A DNA stretch of 64,000 nucleotides from Spirochaetaceae bacterium (GCA_007693945.1 RECP01000087.1:1-64000), one strand, 5' to 3'; shown: positions 53,360-61,777, numbered from the stretch's first letter. Translations and numbers: made by a program. Notes: generated by a model from the sequence alone, not told the origin.

Positions 53360-54058
53360 TCAGAACGTCACGTTGATGATCAGCGGTCGTCTTTCCTCGG
53401 CTATCGTCGTTATGCCACTGCTTCCTTCGCCCTCCGCACCCGACCCTTCGGTTGTCGATGAGACCAGCGAGCGGCGGATGCGCTCGGCAAGCGGGTTGGA
53501 CGGGGGAGACGTCGGGTCTGCGGTGCTTTCTTCGTTGCCGCCGACCGATACCTGACGGCCGTAGAGGTTGGCAATCCGCACCAGCCCGGCCAGCACGCGC
53601 AGATTGGTCCCGTCAAAGTCAAAGTCAGTTCCACGTACGGCGGCCGTCGCCTGCGTGCTGCGCAGTCGGAAATCGGACTGCAGGCCCTGCACTCCGCGGA
53701 CTTCGCCACGAACGCGCCCGACCTGCAGAAACATGTCGCTTTCGATTGAATTCTCGCGCTCGATCAGCTGTTCCAGGCGCATGCGCGTCAGCGGTCGCAC
53801 GTGCAGTACTGCGGCTTCGCCGAGCGCCAGAACCGCCTCGGCACCGAAGCTCGTCGAGATTTCCGCGTTGACCGGGATTTCCATTCCTTGAATCGCACTC
53901 TGCCACTGCTGCCCGGGGAGCCGAACTTCCACCCGACCCTGTGCCGACTGCAGCACTGCGCGAAACGTCTGCGCCCGAACCGTCATCGGTATCAGCAGCA
54001 GCAACAGCAACAGAACAACCGTAACGCGTGCCGTATTGGTTCGATTGTAGGTCTTCAT
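53360..54058 (-). CDS. Exported FecR-domain protein
   Basis: This is a 232-residue exported protein. The signal peptide runs from residue 1 to about 29 (V-R-A-Q). A FecR domain follows (residues about 40-170): G-x-V-E-V, P-V-N-A-E-I-S-T, L-x-x-x-R-L-E-x-L, and the family's late block S-T-Q-A-T-A-A-V-R-G-T-D-F. The C-terminal 50 residues are Ser/Gly/Glu-rich and low complexity. In spirochaetes FecR-domain proteins are often exported and not linked to iron uptake. The ATG has GGAGAAGG upstream and lies 9 nt after the barrel gene's stop. Confidence 0.87.
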   Translation of the reverse strand: MKTYNRTNTARVTVVLLLLLLLIPMTVRAQTFRAVLQSAQGRVEVRLPGQQWQSAIQGMEIPVNAEISTSFGAEAVLALGEAAVLHVRPLTRMRLEQLIERENSIESDMFLQVGRVRGEVRGVQGLQSDFRLRSTQATAAVRGTDFDFDGTNLRVLAGLVRIANLYGRQVSVGGNEESTADPTSPPSNPLAERIRRSLVSSTTEGSGAEGEGSSGITTIAEERRPLIINVTF

Positions 54059-54067
54059 AGCCTTCTC

Positions 54068-55273
54068 CTAGAAGCTTGTACTGAACTCGATGCGTCCGTA
54101 CACTCTGGCATCACCGTCGTCAGGAATGAACGCGCCAACCTGGACCGAGCCGCCGATGTCGGAAAACGGGCGCAGACTTATCCTGCCCCCGGCTTCGGTT
54201 CCGCGATAAGCACCGTCTTTCGTCGGGTCGGCCGCAAAGACTGCCGCACCGTATGCACCCAGCCCGACGTTTTGCAGGACTTCCGAGTCCGCACCGCCGA
54301 AGGGGCGGAACGAGTACTCGATTGATCCGAGCAACAGATCCGATGCGACAATCGGACTGAGCGTAACCAGGTCCGGCTGGGTAATTGGCAGGAATGCCTT
54401 GAAGTCATTGTCCTCGGCGGAAGCGTAGAGCGCACGCATCGAAACCACTGAACTCGCCAGCGCGTCCACGAAAATCAGGAAACGGTGGGACCCGGCCAGC
54501 ATGATTCCCGAAGTGTCGATGTCCAGCGCATCATCGGTATCCTGCCGGCCTCCGACCAGGCCGACGGTCTGGTAATAGAAGCCCGGAAAGAGCCTGCCGC
54601 TCAGACCCAGATAGGCGTACTGGGTATCGACAAGGTCTTCATCGCCCGACTGGCGATCGAACTGCGCCACACCGCCGAGCAGTATACTCTGGCGCGCGAA
54701 CAGTTCAGGGAACTCGACTTCCATCAGGGCTATGAGACGCGGCGAGGCCGTCGTTGTCTGTTCGTCAAGCAAATCGGTGAGGTCTTCAGCAGACATCCGG
54801 ATCGCAGCGTTCTGTTTTAGCAGCAGACCGGTATAGCCGCCGGCAAGGCGTAGACCGACTCGCGGATAGTCGAGCGAAATACCGAGGCCGTCGGCACGGT
54901 GATCGACCACCAGGCCTCCGCTGTCTGCCAGTTGATAGCGGCCACCCTTCAGTCCGAGTACCGATTGCTCTCCGAGCCGGGCGGGAAGGGTTGCACGCGC
55001 GGTGAAGTATTCCAGGTCCGCGGCCGCAACGTCATCGATCACATACAGGACGGTTCCCTCGATCAGCAGCTCGGCGGTGGCATCGCCTTGCAGGTGAGGG
55101 AACAGTTTGGCCCACGCATTGAGCGTCAACCTGCCGCGCGGGTCTTCGTGCTGTTCAAAGTCACCCTGTGCGCGAAAGCGTCCGCCGGCGTCAAGCGCAA
55201 CCAGATTGGAGCCGCCTGCCAGCAAGCCGGACAGAACCAGAAACAGAAGCGGCAGGCGCGTCGGTCGCTTCAT
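54068..55273 (-). CDS. Probable outer-membrane beta-barrel protein
   Basis: This is a 401-residue exported protein. The signal peptide (residues 1 to about 26) ends V-A-L-D-A. The rest consists of alternating beta-like stretches rich in Gly, Leu and aromatics (L-R-L-A-G-G-Y-T-G-L-L, A-Y-L-G-L-S-G-R-L-F, V-G-L-V-G-G-R). It ends with a Phe (R-I-E-F-S-T-S-F), the usual outer-membrane barrel terminus. I do not recognise the family, so the barrel call is from pattern only. The ATG overlaps the previous gene's stop (ATGA at 55270-55273). Confidence 0.65.
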   Translation of the reverse strand: MKRPTRLPLLFLVLSGLLAGGSNLVALDAGGRFRAQGDFEQHEDPRGRLTLNAWAKLFPHLQGDATAELLIEGTVLYVIDDVAAADLEYFTARATLPARLGEQSVLGLKGGRYQLADSGGLVVDHRADGLGISLDYPRVGLRLAGGYTGLLLKQNAAIRMSAEDLTDLLDEQTTTASPRLIALMEVEFPELFARQSILLGGVAQFDRQSGDEDLVDTQYAYLGLSGRLFPGFYYQTVGLVGGRQDTDDALDIDTSGIMLAGSHRFLIFVDALASSVVSMRALYASAEDNDFKAFLPITQPDLVTLSPIVASDLLLGSIEYSFRPFGGADSEVLQNVGLGAYGAAVFAADPTKDGAYRGTEAGGRISLRPFSDIGGSVQVGAFIPDDGDARVYGRIEFSTSF

Positions 55274-55746
55274 CGCCGTTGCTCCGTCATCGCCAGTACC
55301 CGCCCGGTAACGCGCATGGCGCGCTCACCGCTGAGCGGTTGCAGCGCGTACGACTGACCCTGTACCAGGCGACGGAAGCGCATCTCGCGCACGCTGTAGC
55401 GCGGCCCCGGGATCCTGCGATACCAGAACCCGCCGCTGATATCGTGGGCCAACATCAGCATGTAGGCCAAATCACCAAGGGTTGCATCAGCCTGCAGGTC
55501 GCGGTCGGAGAATCGGTCGCGATGCTCCGCTCGAACGGCCAGTGACCCGAGCACGGCCATTGCCTCCCCGGAACCGGCCTCCGGATCGATACGCCCTGCC
55601 GACATGACAGCAAGGTAGGCCGCGTCGCCCAGGCTGAGCGGGTCAGCTGCCAGAATTGCGTCCACCCGATCTGCCGATTGTGCCAGCAGCGAAGCTGCCG
55701 GCAGCACCATGAACACCATCCACAGAATCCTGATGTTACGGCTCAT
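55270..55746 (-). CDS. Small exported protein, first gene of envelope operon
   Basis: This is a 158-residue protein beginning at the ATG of 55746 (M-S-R-N-I-R), with a signal peptide ending L-A-Q near residue 22. The mature part is helical with L-G-D-A-A-Y-L-A-V and L-G-D-L-A-Y-M-L-M, two similar motifs, and a basic C-terminus. An upstream ATG 10 codons earlier would put non-hydrophobic residues before the signal, so I take 55746. It overlaps the barrel gene by 4 nt. I do not recognise a family; co-expression with the barrel and FecR proteins suggests an envelope role. Confidence 0.7.
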   Translation of the reverse strand: MSRNIRILWMVFMVLPAASLLAQSADRVDAILAADPLSLGDAAYLAVMSAGRIDPEAGSGEAMAVLGSLAVRAEHRDRFSDRDLQADATLGDLAYMLMLAHDISGGFWYRRIPGPRYSVREMRFRRLVQGQSYALQPLSGERAMRVTGRVLAMTEQRR

Positions 55747-55899
55747 AATGATGTATGGTAACGCATTCGCGTGCACACGTCACTACTCCGTATGCAGATT
55801 TTGACTGTTTCGCTCTTGATTTTGCATAGACAGTGTGTAATGTTTAGGCGTAGCGCAGATGGCGCGATGCAGATTCATCCTGAGAAGTGGAGGGACAAC

Positions 55900-56415
55900 A
55901 TGACAAAACGAGGAATTATTCTTTCGATCCTGTGCATCGCCGCGTTGCTGATACCGGCCGCGGCATTTGCACAAGGACTCGAGGGAACAGACGCCGAGTT
56001 CCGCCTGTTTGGCGTGGAACTGGGTTCTCTCGTTGGATACAACCTTGAAGATGAGGAGGCGGTGGTCGGCCGCAGTTTTGGGCTCAGTCTGGCCGTCCTG
56101 GATAACATGCAGGTAGGATTTGGTGCGGTGGTCTTTGACGCTGCAGCCCCTGTCCCCCAGCGCAGGTTTGCAGGTATGAAGTTCGACTATTTTTTCACCG
56201 ACCAGCTGGCGTTCTCCTTGCTTGCCGGGAATGCAGCCGGTGGCGGAGCCGCCTACGGTGGCGCCATTGGCGGGCAGTACCTCATTGTACGCAATCAGCC
56301 TCAGGACGGTTTTTCATCGGCGCTCAAGCTGAAGGTAGACTACTTCATCAATGATGAAGACGGTCCCGCCGGTGGAACGCTGGCAATCGGGCTGGCCGGT
56401 TCGATCGGGCTCTAA
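55900..56415 (+). CDS. Small exported barrel-like protein A
   Basis: This is a 171-residue exported protein with signal peptide 1 to about 25 (A-F-A-Q-G). The mature part has short beta-type stretches: F-G-V-E-L-G-S-L-V-G-Y-N-L, G-F-G-A-V-V-F, F-S-L-L-A-G-N-A and L-K-V-D-Y-F-I. It is paralogous to the next gene (same F-G-x-E-x-G-x-x-x-G-Y-N-L start). GTGGAGGG precedes the ATG. A small outer-membrane barrel or periplasmic protein is likely. I see no name for it. Confidence 0.7.
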   Translation: MTKRGIILSILCIAALLIPAAAFAQGLEGTDAEFRLFGVELGSLVGYNLEDEEAVVGRSFGLSLAVLDNMQVGFGAVVFDAAAPVPQRRFAGMKFDYFFTDQLAFSLLAGNAAGGGAAYGGAIGGQYLIVRNQPQDGFSSALKLKVDYFINDEDGPAGGTLAIGLAGSIGL

Positions 56416-56445
56416 TCACAAACCACACATCGGAAGGGAGAAACC

Positions 56446-56928
56446 ATGAAGAAAACAATTGTTGCGATACTGGTTGTGGCGCTGCTGGTGCTGGCAGCTC
56501 CGGCACTCTTTGCGCAGGAGGCCGTTACCGACATCTTCGGTATTGAGATTGGTACAGTGATGGGATACAACCTCGGCACCGAGAATATTGGGGCTGCGCA
56601 GTCTATGGCGATATCGTTCGGGCTCGGAGACCAGTTCGAGGCCGCGATGGTCTTCATCAGTGGCGGTGTTCCCAATATCCCCAATATGAACCTCGTACGT
56701 CTGTCGTACTACCTGCTGGATGAGGTCGGTCTGCGGGTTTCTACCGGCGGAAGCGGCGGAAACACCGCCGCGGGATTCGGCGTGTTCTCGTATCCCATTC
56801 GCCGCCAGTTCAACGACACCCTCACTACCGCGCTTGGGCTCGGGGTTGATTACTACGTTCCCAACATCAACGCTAATCTGGAAGACGGCATTATTGCGAT
56901 CGGTCTCAACGCCACCGTCGCCTTCTAG
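56446..56928 (+). CDS. Small exported barrel-like protein B
   Basis: This is a 160-residue paralogue of the protein at 55900, 30 nt downstream in the same direction. The signal peptide ends F-A-Q-E near residue 23. The shared motif F-G-I-E-I-G-T-V-M-G-Y-N-L, V-D-Y-Y-V-P-N and the final A-T-V-A-F fit an 8-strand-like barrel with a terminal Phe. A-G-x-x-A-F signal cores are similar in both. AGGGAG precedes the ATG. Confidence 0.7.
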   Translation: MKKTIVAILVVALLVLAAPALFAQEAVTDIFGIEIGTVMGYNLGTENIGAAQSMAISFGLGDQFEAAMVFISGGVPNIPNMNLVRLSYYLLDEVGLRVSTGGSGGNTAAGFGVFSYPIRRQFNDTLTTALGLGVDYYVPNINANLEDGIIAIGLNATVAF

Positions 56929-56980
56929 CCGGCTGTTCCGCGGCGCGCAGCACGCTACTGAACGCGCCGCGAGAGAAACC

Positions 56981-57003
56981 AAACCCGGGTTCTGACCCGG
57001 TTT
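56981..57003 (+). terminator. Hairpin after the exported-protein pair
   Basis: AAACCCGGGT-TCTG-ACCCGGTTT forms a stem with one bulged C and a short TTT end. A larger weak stem (56940-56947 with 56963-56970) lies just before. This fits an intrinsic terminator for the 55900-56928 pair. Confidence 0.6.
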
Positions 57004-57120
57004 CGGACCGCTATACAGCGTGTCCGGGCCGGGTGCGCCTCTTGCGCATTGCCGGGGAGTTCCGTATGATTGCCGCATTATCGGCCCCCTATTCTCCAAG
57101 AAGGCAACGGGAGGAACTAC

Positions 57121-58764
57121 GTGGCAGCAACGCCGAAACCGGTCATTCTGATAGTGCGCGACGGGTGGGGACGCAATCCCAACCCGGAGCACGACGAGTT
57201 CAACGCCGTCAAGCTGGCCCATACGCCGTGTAATGACAACCTGTTGCGGGAATACCCGTGGACCACGATTCACACATCCGGCGAGGACGTAGGGCTTCCC
57301 GAGGGGACTATGGGCAACTCCGAGGTAGGGCACCAGAATCTTGGTGCCGGCCGTGTGGTCGACCAGGAGTCGGTGCGTATCAGCAAGGCCATCCGCAGCG
57401 GTGAGTTCTTCGATAACCGCATGCTGGTAGAGGGTGTACGGCGTGCCTCCGGGAACGGCGGCTGGGTGCACATACTCGGAATTGCTTCAGATGCCGGTGT
57501 GCATGGCCTGATGACGCACCTCTACGCGTGCGTCGAGTTGTGCAACAAACAGGGCCACGATAAGGTAGCGCTGCACATGTTCACCGACGGTCGTGATACC
57601 GGCCCCTATACCGGTATCGAATACATCCGCCAGATCGAAGCCAGGCTGGCCGAGATCGGCGTCGGCAAAGTGGTCTCGATTTCGGGTCGTTACTACGCCA
57701 TGGACCGCGATAACCGCTGGGAACGCGTCAAGCGGGCGTACGATATGCTCACCGGCCGTGCTGCCGACCTCCCGGTTTTCGAGAACGCGCATGCCGCCAT
57801 GCAGGACTACTATGATGCTCCAACCAATGACAGTCAGAACGGCGATGAGTTCGTCACGCCGCGCTACGTCGGCGCGGACTGGAAGCAGACACGCATCGCC
57901 GACGGCGATACGGTGATCTTCTACAACTACCGCGGCGATCGTCCGCGCGAGATTATTCGTTCTTTTGTGATGGAATCGTTTCAGGGGAAGGTCAAGCCGT
58001 CGCCCGACAGCGGCGAAAAGGGCTTCGACCGGGGCCCGAAGATCAACGCCCACTGGGTAACCATGACTGCCTACGAGCAAGAACTGAACAGCATGGTCAG
58101 CGTGGCATACCCCAAGCCGCCCAGGATGACAAACATCGGCGGCGAATACCTCGCCGACAAGGGTCTGCGGCAGTTTCGTTGCGCTGAGACGGAGAAGTTT
58201 CCTCATGTCACTTTCTTCTTCAATGATTACCGCGATGAACCGTTTGACGGCGAGGGACGTGAGATGCCGCAGTCACCGCAGGTGGGCACTTATGACCTCA
58301 AACCCGAAATGAGCGCCATCGAGGTGCGCGATGTGGTACTGAAGCGCATTGCTGCCGAGGACTGTGAGGACTTCATTCTGGTAAACTTTGCCAACGGTGA
58401 TATGGTCGGACATACCGGCAAGCTCGACGCTGCCGTCAAGGCGTGCGAAACAGTGGACCGCTGTGTGGAGCAGCTCGTGGAAGCCACGCTGAACCGCGGC
58501 GGCAAGCTTATAGTTACCGCCGACCACGGTAACTCCGAACAGATGTGGGAACCAAAGAACAAGAGCGCGCACACTGCGCACACGCTCTACGACGTCGACT
58601 GCATCATTGTGGATCAGGAGCGTCGTGGCGATGCCGGCGGAAGCCTTGATCAGCCGTCTGCGGCCCTGCGCAGCGGCGGCCGGCTGGCTGACGTGTTCCC
58701 CACCGTGCTCAAACTGATGGGACTTGAGAAACCGGTCGAAATGACGGGTCAGTCGCTCATCTGA
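57121..58764 (+). CDS. gpmI: 2,3-bisphosphoglycerate-independent phosphoglycerate mutase
   Basis: This is a 547-residue Mn2+-dependent GpmI of glycolysis and gluconeogenesis. The catalytic Ser is about residue 67 in M-G-N-S-E-V-G-H-Q-N. Metal-binding motifs are R-D-G-W-G at the start and the late H-G-N-S and A-H-T-A-H blocks. F-T-D-G-R-D-T and R-G-D-R-P-R-E fit the family. GTG at 57121 follows GGGAGGA; the open frame upstream shows no conserved residues. Length is typical for the long form. Confidence 0.96.
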   Translation: MAATPKPVILIVRDGWGRNPNPEHDEFNAVKLAHTPCNDNLLREYPWTTIHTSGEDVGLPEGTMGNSEVGHQNLGAGRVVDQESVRISKAIRSGEFFDNRMLVEGVRRASGNGGWVHILGIASDAGVHGLMTHLYACVELCNKQGHDKVALHMFTDGRDTGPYTGIEYIRQIEARLAEIGVGKVVSISGRYYAMDRDNRWERVKRAYDMLTGRAADLPVFENAHAAMQDYYDAPTNDSQNGDEFVTPRYVGADWKQTRIADGDTVIFYNYRGDRPREIIRSFVMESFQGKVKPSPDSGEKGFDRGPKINAHWVTMTAYEQELNSMVSVAYPKPPRMTNIGGEYLADKGLRQFRCAETEKFPHVTFFFNDYRDEPFDGEGREMPQSPQVGTYDLKPEMSAIEVRDVVLKRIAAEDCEDFILVNFANGDMVGHTGKLDAAVKACETVDRCVEQLVEATLNRGGKLIVTADHGNSEQMWEPKNKSAHTAHTLYDVDCIIVDQERRGDAGGSLDQPSAALRSGGRLADVFPTVLKLMGLEKPVEMTGQSLI

Positions 58765-58785
58765 AGCCGTCCGCACCACCGGAAC

Positions 58786-58815
58786 TTGCCGCGCCGGCGT
58801 TGCGGCGCGTATCTT
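58786..58815 (+). promoter_or_regulatory. Promoter of the NADH dehydrogenase-like gene
   Basis: TTGCCG (58786-58791), 18 bp, TATCTT (58810-58815), ending 10 nt before the ATG at 58826, so the leader would be only about 3-4 nt. Confidence 0.5.
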
Positions 58816-58825
58816 GTGAGATACT

Positions 58826-59998
58826 ATGAAAGCAATACCGGATGTGTTTGTAGTCGGCGGCGGTTTCGCCGGGCTGCAGGCGGTCAAAGCGCTCACACGC
58901 CGGCGTCCACGGGCGCGTATCACGCTGGTTGACAGCAACCCCTATGCGACCATGCTGCCGGCGCTGCCGGACGTGTTGTCCGGAAGAATCAACCGTAACG
59001 CCCTGATCCGCCCATTCAACGAAATCATCAGTCCCCGGCGTGTACGCGTGCTGACCGACGAGGTTACGTCCGTGGACGCCCCGCGCAGAACCATCTACGG
59101 CCGGCAGCAGAGCTACCGTTACGATTACCTGATTCTGACCAGCGGTTCAACGCCCCGTTACTACGGGTTCGCGCCCCTCAAAGGACAGCTGCACAGCGTC
59201 CACTCCTACGGCGCGGCCAACGCGCTGCGTAATGCCGTTGTGGAACAGGTACGCAGCACTGCGCGCTGCAGCCTGGTTGTCGTGGGCGCCGGCTACACCG
59301 GGCTCGAGGTGGCTGCCTCTCTGCACCACGGACTGGCGCCCAACGGTGTGCAGTTTCAGATAACAGTCATCGAAGTGGCCGACGAGATCCTGCCGTTTCT
59401 CAAGCCGACGGAACGTCAAGCGGCACGTGAATTCTTTGGTTCCATCGGCGTTGATCTACGTAGCGGTGTTTCGCTGCAACGCTACGCCGACGGTACCGCC
59501 GAGCTCTCGGACGGCACTCGTGTGGAGAATGCTCTGGTGTGCTGGGCGGCCGGCATGCAGGCTGAGTGCCATAACTTGACCGGCACCGTTGAACGTACCG
59601 AAGACGGACGCCTGGGCACCAATGACTATCTGCAACTGCCCGCTCATCCCGAAGTGTTTGTGGCCGGTGACGCCGCGGACCTGCACAAGGGCGACCGCAG
59701 CGTCCGTCGGGCGGTCAACTTTGCCTATTACTCGGGTAGGACGGCAGGACGTAACGTGGCGGCGAGGCTGGCCGGGAGGCCGCTTCGCGCGTTTCGGCCG
59801 GTTGACCTGGGGTGGGTGATTCCGCTGGGTGGCATCAGTTGGGGACGAATATTCGGCGGCATCCCCGTGGGCGGACGATTCGGGCTGCGTCTGCACTACG
59901 CGATGGCCGGCTTCCGCCATTTCGGCGCTGCCGATGCCGTCGAGTTCTACAAAACGGCTTTCAATCTCTCGCGGCGGCCGGACCCGATCTTGCCGTGA
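58826..59998 (+). CDS. Type II NADH dehydrogenase-like flavoprotein
   Basis: This is a 390-residue FAD/NAD(P)-binding oxidoreductase of the Ndh/pyridine-nucleotide-disulphide group. The first FAD-binding G-x-G-x-x-G is V-V-G-G-G-F-A-G-L, the NAD-binding one V-V-G-A-G-Y-T-G-L-E-V, and the second FAD block E-V-F-V-A-G-D-A-A. No redox disulphide is present, as expected for Ndh. It probably feeds electrons from NADH to quinone, consistent with the next gene (menA), whose start codons overlap its stop. A related sulphide:quinone or ferredoxin-type reductase cannot be fully excluded. Confidence 0.85.
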   Translation: MKAIPDVFVVGGGFAGLQAVKALTRRRPRARITLVDSNPYATMLPALPDVLSGRINRNALIRPFNEIISPRRVRVLTDEVTSVDAPRRTIYGRQQSYRYDYLILTSGSTPRYYGFAPLKGQLHSVHSYGAANALRNAVVEQVRSTARCSLVVVGAGYTGLEVAASLHHGLAPNGVQFQITVIEVADEILPFLKPTERQAAREFFGSIGVDLRSGVSLQRYADGTAELSDGTRVENALVCWAAGMQAECHNLTGTVERTEDGRLGTNDYLQLPAHPEVFVAGDAADLHKGDRSVRRAVNFAYYSGRTAGRNVAARLAGRPLRAFRPVDLGWVIPLGGISWGRIFGGIPVGGRFGLRLHYAMAGFRHFGAADAVEFYKTAFNLSRRPDPILP

Positions 59999-60897
59999 CT
60001 GCCGTGACTGCCGTGAAGCGCTGGTTCCGCTCGCTGCGGGCCTACTCGTTTACTGCCTCGATGATGCCGGTAGCGCTGGCCGCCGCCATTGCCGTTTCGC
60101 AGGACCGGCCGCTGCTGTGGTGGACGTTCCTGCCCTACGCGGCGGCGGCACTGCTGTTCCATGCCGGGGCCAATGTACTCAATGATTACTTCGATTTCCG
60201 GCACGGCGTGGACCGTGAGGAAGACGCCGGCCCGACGAACATCCTTACTCGTGGAGAGGTCTCTCTGCGTTTCATGCTGTTGAGCGGGCATCTGTACTTC
60301 ATTGTCGGTGTGGCCGTTGGCTCGATCATTGGCACGGTGCGCGGCTGGGAGTACGTCGCGCTGGGCATTGCCTGCGCCCTGGGAGGCTACTTCTACACCA
60401 ACGCGCGCTTCAGCTTCAAGTACGTGGCGCTCGGAGATGTGGCGGTATTCCTTCTTATGGGGCCTGCGTTGGTTGCCATGGGGGTGTGGGCGCTGTCCGG
60501 ATCGGTCCCTGCTGATGTGGTACCCGTCACGCTGCCGATGGCCCTGCTGGTGACTGCCATTCTGCACGGCAACAACCTGCGCGACCGTGAGGGAGACAAG
60601 CGAGCGGGAGTACGGACGCTGGCCAACACCATGAGTGCGCCGACCGCGCGCTGGTTCTTCGCAGCGCTGCTGCTGCTGCCGTACCTGGTAGTGCTTGTGC
60701 TGGTCAACGACGCACGGCTGCACCCGCTGGTGCTGCTGTCGTTTGTCAGCGCTCCGGTAGCAATGCGTCTGGCGCGCCGCGTCTTTGATCACGGCGCCAA
60801 TCTGGACCGTCTTCCTGTGGCGTGTGCCGGGCTGCATCTCGGTTTCAGTGTCGTCTACGTTGCAGCGCTTGTGGCCGCGGCCGTCCGGTTCGGATAG
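59995..60897 (+). CDS. menA: 1,4-dihydroxy-2-naphthoate prenyltransferase
   Basis: This is a UbiA-family membrane enzyme (about 300 residues) that attaches the isoprenoid tail in menaquinone synthesis. The first Asp-rich site is N-D-Y-F-D-F-R-H-G-V-D and the second D-R-E-G-D-K-R-A-G-V, with about eight membrane helices. The G-V-D-R-E-E-D segment fits the MenA branch more than UbiA. Three in-frame GTG codons (59995, 60004, 60013) arise from a 9-bp tandem repeat over the end of the preceding gene. I take the first, which overlaps the upstream stop; any of the three may be used. Other men genes are not in the window. Confidence 0.88.
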   Translation: MTAVTAVKRWFRSLRAYSFTASMMPVALAAAIAVSQDRPLLWWTFLPYAAAALLFHAGANVLNDYFDFRHGVDREEDAGPTNILTRGEVSLRFMLLSGHLYFIVGVAVGSIIGTVRGWEYVALGIACALGGYFYTNARFSFKYVALGDVAVFLLMGPALVAMGVWALSGSVPADVVPVTLPMALLVTAILHGNNLRDREGDKRAGVRTLANTMSAPTARWFFAALLLLPYLVVLVLVNDARLHPLVLLSFVSAPVAMRLARRVFDHGANLDRLPVACAGLHLGFSVVYVAALVAAAVRFG

Positions 60898-60976
60898 CGA
60901 CGATTGCGGATCGGGCGCGGAACACTCAGGACGGCATTGCGGCGACCTTTGGCCGGTCCAATTCTCAGTTTCTCAG

Positions 60977-61006
60977 TTGCCGGCAACCGCAGACGCGGCG
61001 TATTTT
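60977..61006 (+). promoter_or_regulatory. Promoter of YceI-family gene, leaderless
   Basis: TTGCCG (60977-60982), 18 bp, TATTTT (61001-61006), ending 6 nt before the ATG at 61013. Confidence 0.6.
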
Positions 61007-61012
61007 GTAAAG

Positions 61013-61714
61013 ATGAAAGCTAAATCCGTATTCAAAGTGGCTGGTATCGCAGTAGCCGTTCTGGCTGTCGCGTTTGCCGCATTCTCAGCCTACATCTGGT
61101 TCAGCGGCGGCTCGAGCGAGCCGAGCGCCCCGGCCGAGGCGCGACGCACCGAGCCCCGGGACGAGCAATCGATCCTGTACGAAGTAGTTGCCGGTGAATC
61201 GGTAGCGCAGTTCCTGATTGGCGAAGTGCTGCGCGGACGGCAGAATACCGTGGTTGGTTCAACCGACCAGATCGACGGGTCGCTGGCTCTCGGCTTGGGC
61301 GGCACGGTGGAAATCGGTGAGTTCGTGATCAATCTGCGCAACATTCGCACTGACGACGAAATGCGTGACCGTACCATCCGCACGATGATACTGGAGACCA
61401 ATCGCGACGAATTCGAGTTTTCGACCTTCGTCCCGACTGCGGTTGCCGGGGTCCCGTCGTCGTTCGGGGTGGGGGACACCCTCGAGCTGATGGTCACCGG
61501 CGATCTGACGGTGAGAGACGTTACCGCGCAGGTTACCTTTGACATGACACTCCGGATCCAAACCGAAGACCGGATCGAAGGAACTGCGTCGACCGTCATT
61601 CTATGGGACGACTTTGACATTACCATTCCCTATGTTGGCGGAAACTCGTTTGTTGCCAGCGTTGAGGATCAGGTCGAGCTGCGCATGGAGTTTGTCGCAG
61701 CCGCCCGTCGCTGA
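61013..61714 (+). CDS. YceI-family lipid-binding protein, membrane-anchored
   Basis: This is a 233-residue protein with an uncleaved-looking N-terminal membrane segment (residues 7-30) and a short Pro/Ser/Glu-rich linker. A YceI beta-barrel domain follows, with S-V-A-Q-F, I-R-T-D-D-E-M-R-D-R-T-I-R and V-T-G-D-L-T-V-R-D-V-T. YceI proteins bind polyisoprenoids or amide lipids in a periplasmic barrel. The nearby menA gene makes a polyprenylated quinone, a context that fits an isoprenoid ligand, but this is only inference. The ATG at 61013 lies 6 nt after a TATTTT box and lacks a ribosome binding site. Confidence 0.88.
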   Translation: MKAKSVFKVAGIAVAVLAVAFAAFSAYIWFSGGSSEPSAPAEARRTEPRDEQSILYEVVAGESVAQFLIGEVLRGRQNTVVGSTDQIDGSLALGLGGTVEIGEFVINLRNIRTDDEMRDRTIRTMILETNRDEFEFSTFVPTAVAGVPSSFGVGDTLELMVTGDLTVRDVTAQVTFDMTLRIQTEDRIEGTASTVILWDDFDITIPYVGGNSFVASVEDQVELRMEFVAAARR

Positions 61715-61746
61715 CGGTTATGCGGTCTTGAGGCGGCGTTCTCGAC

Positions 61747-61777
61747 TTGGCAAGTGGCGCGCATTGCGTGCTATACT
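61747..61777 (+). promoter_or_regulatory. Promoter of CBS-domain gene
   Basis: TTGGCA (61747-61752), 19 bp, TATACT (61772-61777). The start near 61785 gives a leader of about 30 nt that contains AGGAAAGGAG before the ATG at 61817. Confidence 0.5.

Noticed and set aside
59947-60837. Minus-strand 296-codon frame opposite menA
   Set aside because: Shadow of the membrane-protein gene with Gln/His/Arg-rich composition.
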